From contig CAYFMQ010000006.1 in assembly GCA_964344255.1 (NCBI GenBank), positions 1 to 64,000 on the forward strand: 64,000 bases of DNA, written 5' to 3'. Under the pieces are notes generated by a model. It saw nothing but the letters and a program-made list of their open reading frames with translations. It was not told the origin of the DNA and did not search any database. Below are positions 60,667 through 64,000 of the stretch, in pieces (position 1 is the stretch's first letter; each line of letters opens with the position of its first letter). Source of the DNA: JAJFIE01 sp964344255. GTDB taxonomy: Bacteria; Pseudomonadota; Alphaproteobacteria; Rhodospirillales; Casp-alpha2. The translations under genes were made by a program, and so were the position numbers.

Positions 60667-62220
60667 ATGAGTTTTTCCGATTTAGGACTGAGCGACGAGC
60701 TGCTGCGTGCGGTAGCAGATGCCGGTTACGACACCCCCACCCCGATTCAGGAAAAAGCGATACCCTATGTGCTGATGGGTCGCGATATCCTGGGCTGCGC
60801 CCAGACGGGGACGGGCAAGACCGCCTCCTTTACTCTGCCGATGCTGGATATTCTCCATCATCACAGCGCCAAGGCGCGCATGCCGCGCTCGCTGATCCTG
60901 GAGCCGACCCGTGAACTGGCGGCGCAGGTCGCGGAGAACTTCGAAACCTATGGCAAGTACCAGCGCCTGACCAAGGCACTGCTGATCGGCGGCGAGTCCA
61001 TGAACGACCAGATCAAGGTCATCGACAGCGGCGTCGACGTGCTGATCGCCACGCCGGGACGCCTGCTGGATCTGTTCGAGCGTGGCCGCCTGTTGCTGAA
61101 CGACGTCAAGATCCTGGTCATCGACGAGGCCGACCGCATGCTGGACATGGGCTTTATCCCGGATGTGGAGAAGATCGTCTCCAAGCTGCCGAAAATCCGC
61201 ACGACGCTGATGTTCTCGGCCACCATGCCCAAGGAAATCCGGCGTCTGGCCGACGCTTTCCTGATGAACCCGAAGGAAATTTCCGTCGCCGCACCGTCGA
61301 CGGCTGCTGCAACCATCACGCAGGGGCTGTTCAAGCTGCCCTCGCGCGCGGCGGCCAAGGAAAAACGCGCGGCGTTGCGCGACCTGATCCGCCGCGACGA
61401 CCCAAAAAACGCCATTATCTTCTGCAACCGCAAACGCGACGTCAGCATCGTCTGCCGTTCCCTGCAGCGCCACGGCTTCGACGCCGGTCAACTGCATGGC
61501 GATATGGTTCAATCGGCCCGCATGGAAACGCTGGACAAGTTCAAGGCGGGCGACATCCGCTACTTGGTGTGCAGCGACGTCGCCGCCCGCGGCCTGGACA
61601 TTCCGGCCATGAGCCACGTTTTCAATTTCGACGTGCCGACCCATGCTGAAGATTACGTTCACCGCATCGGCCGCACCGGCCGCGCCGGTCGTGAGGGCCA
61701 TGCCTATACCCTTGCCCTGCCTGCCGACGACAAGTATGTCGGTTTTATCGAGGAACTGACCGGCAAACCGATCCCGGTCATGACCCTGAACGGTCAGGAA
61801 GTTGCCGCAGACGAAAAGGCGGAAGCCCCGGAAAGCGAGAAACAAGCTGGGGATGACGGCGACAGAAAAGACAAAAAACGTGACCGCAGCCGGGGCCGGG
61901 ACAGAGGTCGTGATAGAGACCGGGACCGCAAGCGGGGCCGTCGTGGACGCGGCCGGAACGATGTCTATGACGAAGTCCAGGACATGCCCGATGAAGGGCC
62001 GGTCAAGGGTCTGGGCGGGCACATGCCGGCCTTCCTGATGCAATCCGTCCCCGTCGATAGCGCGGAAGAGGCTGAGGAAAAGCCCAAGAAAAAGGCAGCG
62101 GCGAAAAAGAAGGCCGTAAAGAAGACTGCTGCAAAGAAAGACGATCAGTCAGCGGACAAGGCCAAAAAGAAAACAAGGAAAACAAAGGCGGATAAAGCTG
62201 CCGAAGAAGCCGAAGCCTGA
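60667..62220 (+). CDS. DEAD-box ATP-dependent RNA helicase (RhlE/DeaD-like)
   Basis: RNA helicase of 517 aa. Motifs in order are Q motif PTPIQEKAIP, AQTGTGKTASF, PTRELAAQV, TPGRLLDL, VIDEADRMLDMGF, FSATMP, then HGDMVQ and RGLDIP, and HRIGRTGRAGREG. The C-terminal tail (residues about 390-517) has an RD/RG-rich stretch and then a Lys/Ala-rich run like histone H1, typical of RNA-binding extensions. Likely roles are ribosome assembly and cold adaptation. Independent unit; convergent with the dehydrogenase at 62236. Confidence 0.94.
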   Translation: MSFSDLGLSDELLRAVADAGYDTPTPIQEKAIPYVLMGRDILGCAQTGTGKTASFTLPMLDILHHHSAKARMPRSLILEPTRELAAQVAENFETYGKYQRLTKALLIGGESMNDQIKVIDSGVDVLIATPGRLLDLFERGRLLLNDVKILVIDEADRMLDMGFIPDVEKIVSKLPKIRTTLMFSATMPKEIRRLADAFLMNPKEISVAAPSTAAATITQGLFKLPSRAAAKEKRAALRDLIRRDDPKNAIIFCNRKRDVSIVCRSLQRHGFDAGQLHGDMVQSARMETLDKFKAGDIRYLVCSDVAARGLDIPAMSHVFNFDVPTHAEDYVHRIGRTGRAGREGHAYTLALPADDKYVGFIEELTGKPIPVMTLNGQEVAADEKAEAPESEKQAGDDGDRKDKKRDRSRGRDRGRDRDRDRKRGRRGRGRNDVYDEVQDMPDEGPVKGLGGHMPAFLMQSVPVDSAEEAEEKPKKKAAAKKKAVKKTAAKKDDQSADKAKKKTRKTKADKAAEEAEA

Positions 62221-62235
62221 TTTTCCGGATAATCC

Positions 62236-64000
62236 CTAGCAGAGTATCTTTTTGCGTTCCGGATCATAGGCAGAACCGGTGACCAGGCTTGCGCGGCTGG
62301 TCTGGCCGAAGGATTCGACCTCGAACGTATTCTGATCCAGCTCTTCCGTGGGCAGGTAGCCCAGCACCAGGCTCTTGCCGATGCTGTAGCCGAAGTTGCC
62401 GCTGGTGGTCTGGCCGATGACGCGTCCACCTGATGTGATGGCTTCGCCGCCGAACACCGGCAGCGGATCATCGAGCGCCAAACAGACCAACTTCTGGTCG
62501 ACACCATTTTCTTTTATTTTTGCGAGCGCTTGCGCGCCGACAAAATCGCCCTTGTTCCAGTCGATCAGGAACTGCAGGCCTGCTTCATTGGGATTGAAAT
62601 CGGGCGTAATATCGGCACCCCAGGCGAGATAACGCTTTTCCAATCTTAAGGAATCGATGGCCCTATAGCCGATGTTGGTGATGCCGAATGCCTGACCAGC
62701 CTCGCTCAGCGCCTCGTAAACATGGGCCATGTATTCCATGGGGATATAAAGCTCCCAGCCCAACTCGCCGATGTAGGTCACCCGGTAGGCCATGACGGGG
62801 GCATAGCCGACACGGATGTTTCTTGCCGCCATGAAGGGGAAGCTTTCGTTGGAAACGTCGTCGTCCGTTACCTTTTCCAGAACCTTGCGCGCCTTAGGGC
62901 CTGCGAGGTTAATCACCCCGTAGCCCGACGTGATGTCGCTTAAACGCACACCGTGGTATCCCGCCATGTGCTTCTCGATCCACAATCGGTCATGAACGCC
63001 GTTTGCCGAACCGGTGATCAGCCAGTAACGGTCTTCTTCCCGGCGGATGACGGTGACGTCGGCCTCGATGCCGCCACGCTCGTTACAGAGTTGCGTATAG
63101 ACCCCCCTGCCCGGCTCGCGCCCCACATTGGCGACGCAGAGGTGTTGCAGGAAATCCGCAGCCTTTCTGCCGGTAATCTCGAACTTGGTGAACGAGGTCA
63201 TGTCGATCATCGCCGCGCCTTCGCGGGCGGCGAGATGCTCGCGCCCTACGGTGATGTCTTGTTGCGGGCGGTCGAAGCCGAGCACGTCCTCTTGCGGGAT
63301 ACCGTCATAAGCGAACCAGTTGGCGCGCTCCCAGCCGAACTTGGAGCCGAACACCGCGCCCTGCTGTTTAAGCGTATCGTAGAGCGGGCTTCGCCGGACG
63401 GCGCGCGCGCTTTCCAGTTCCTCACCCGGCCAGTGGACGGCGTAGTATTTCGAATAGCTTTCCAGCGCCCTGTCGTGAAGAAACCTGGGGCCTGCATGCA
63501 GCGGGCCGAAGCGCCGGATATCGAAGGCCCAGAGATCAAGCCCCGGATCGCCGTGCATGATCCAGTTGGCCATGACCTTGCCTGCCCCACCCGATGCCGC
63601 GATGCCGGAGGTGAAGGCGCAGGCGGCGAAGAAGTTATCCAGCCCCGGCACCGGACCCATGACCGGTTCACCGTCGGGCGAAATGGGAATGGGGCCGTTG
63701 ACGATGTCACGCACGCCAAGTTCGTTCAGGATGGGAAAACGGTTGGTCGCCGGCTCTAAAATTTCCTCCAGCCTGTCCATGTTGCTTTCGAAAAGGTAGC
63801 GCGAACAGTCCCAGGGGAAACCCTCAACGGGGTTCACCGGTTTCGTTTGTTTCTCCCAGCCGCCGATGGCGAGCGCCCCCGGCTCGGGCTTTGCGTAATA
63901 ATTGCCGTCCGGGTCGCGGAAGGCGGGAATGCCGTCTGGAATGTCGGGGGTCTTTTCCGTCACCAGATACTGGTGTTCGACGACCCCCGCCGGTATCTCG
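62236..64000 (-). CDS. Dimethylglycine/sarcosine dehydrogenase-type FAD enzyme, 5' end cut by window edge
   Basis: 588 codons are visible; the frame continues past base 64000, so the N-terminal FAD-binding Rossmann domain is outside the window. The segment VVEHQYLVTEK at the edge and PDGEPVMGPVPGLDNFFAACAF are typical of the DAO-fold part. The C-terminal half is a folate-binding GcvT-like domain (MIDMTSFTKFEITGRKAADFLQHLC; YRAIDSLRLEKRYLAWGADI). Such enzymes demethylate dimethylglycine or sarcosine and pass the one-carbon unit to tetrahydrofolate. The stop faces the helicase gene, with 15 bases between. Which N-methyl substrate it uses cannot be said. Confidence 0.9.
   Translation of the reverse strand, partial: EIPAGVVEHQYLVTEKTPDIPDGIPAFRDPDGNYYAKPEPGALAIGGWEKQTKPVNPVEGFPWDCSRYLFESNMDRLEEILEPATNRFPILNELGVRDIVNGPIPISPDGEPVMGPVPGLDNFFAACAFTSGIAASGGAGKVMANWIMHGDPGLDLWAFDIRRFGPLHAGPRFLHDRALESYSKYYAVHWPGEELESARAVRRSPLYDTLKQQGAVFGSKFGWERANWFAYDGIPQEDVLGFDRPQQDITVGREHLAAREGAAMIDMTSFTKFEITGRKAADFLQHLCVANVGREPGRGVYTQLCNERGGIEADVTVIRREEDRYWLITGSANGVHDRLWIEKHMAGYHGVRLSDITSGYGVINLAGPKARKVLEKVTDDDVSNESFPFMAARNIRVGYAPVMAYRVTYIGELGWELYIPMEYMAHVYEALSEAGQAFGITNIGYRAIDSLRLEKRYLAWGADITPDFNPNEAGLQFLIDWNKGDFVGAQALAKIKENGVDQKLVCLALDDPLPVFGGEAITSGGRVIGQTTSGNFGYSIGKSLVLGYLPTEELDQNTFEVESFGQTSRASLVTGSAYDPERKKILC

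Overview
The window reads as a chromosomal segment of a GC-rich alphaproteobacterium, probably Rhodospirillales-like. The basis is the long minus-strand block hom-glpX-recJ-dgt-argS-SPOR-nagZ-M50-scpA-scpB-tatABC-serS-surE-pcm-nlpD, then DUF815 and yajC-secD-secF-Mth938. I recall this order as typical of that class. A class I PHA synthase and homologues of the mitochondrial complex I assembly factors NDUFAF3 and NDUFAF6 fit the same assignment. No rRNA, tRNA, CRISPR array, prophage or transposase gene was seen. The right edge cuts through a gene.

Layout. 0-6 kb: a SAF-domain homoserine-dehydrogenase-like enzyme and a DMT exporter (+) converge on an MFS transporter, an isopropylmalate-dehydrogenase-like enzyme and a gamma-butyrobetaine-hydroxylase-like dioxygenase (-); this looks like small-molecule catabolism. 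6-14 kb: a double cupin, an MBL hydrolase, a secreted protein, a pentapeptide-repeat protein, trmFO, a GNAT and a DMT transporter. 14-24 kb: a large acidic ankyrin-type secreted protein with an apparent frameshift, an NDUFAF6-like protein, a PuuD-like membrane protein, a trimethylamine-dehydrogenase-family enzyme, and a divergently transcribed PEP-carboxylase homologue with altered active-site motifs. 24-28.6 kb: Mth938, secF, secD, yajC and the DUF815 ATPase. 28.6-32.7 kb: an accessory patch that interrupts the conserved block, with 42-bp tandem repeats, a REP-like palindrome, a dispersed 313-nt element, two DMT transporters and a sulfotransferase fused to a SEC-C zinc motif. 32.7-50.4 kb: the conserved cell-envelope, segregation, export and translation block. 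50.4-64 kb: an OmpA-type lipoprotein, phaC, a MocR regulator with PdxR-type operator repeats facing a molybdopterin oxidoreductase and a PNPOx-like flavoprotein, meaB, a gamma-carbonic anhydrase, an alpha/beta hydrolase, a DEAD-box helicase and a truncated dimethylglycine/sarcosine-dehydrogenase-type enzyme.

The most unusual feature is a non-coding element of about 313 nt found twice in inverted orientation (6024-6337 and 28938-29250). Each copy has a promoter-like TTGAC box and two clusters of GTCTAC/GTAGAC hexamers at exact 10-nt steps. The clusters are separated by a spacer of identical length (70 nt) but mostly different sequence. I cannot match it to a described family. Genes for oxidising methylated amines (TMADH-like, DMGDH-like, GBBH-like) and several exporters suggest an organism living on nitrogenous osmolytes; this is inference.
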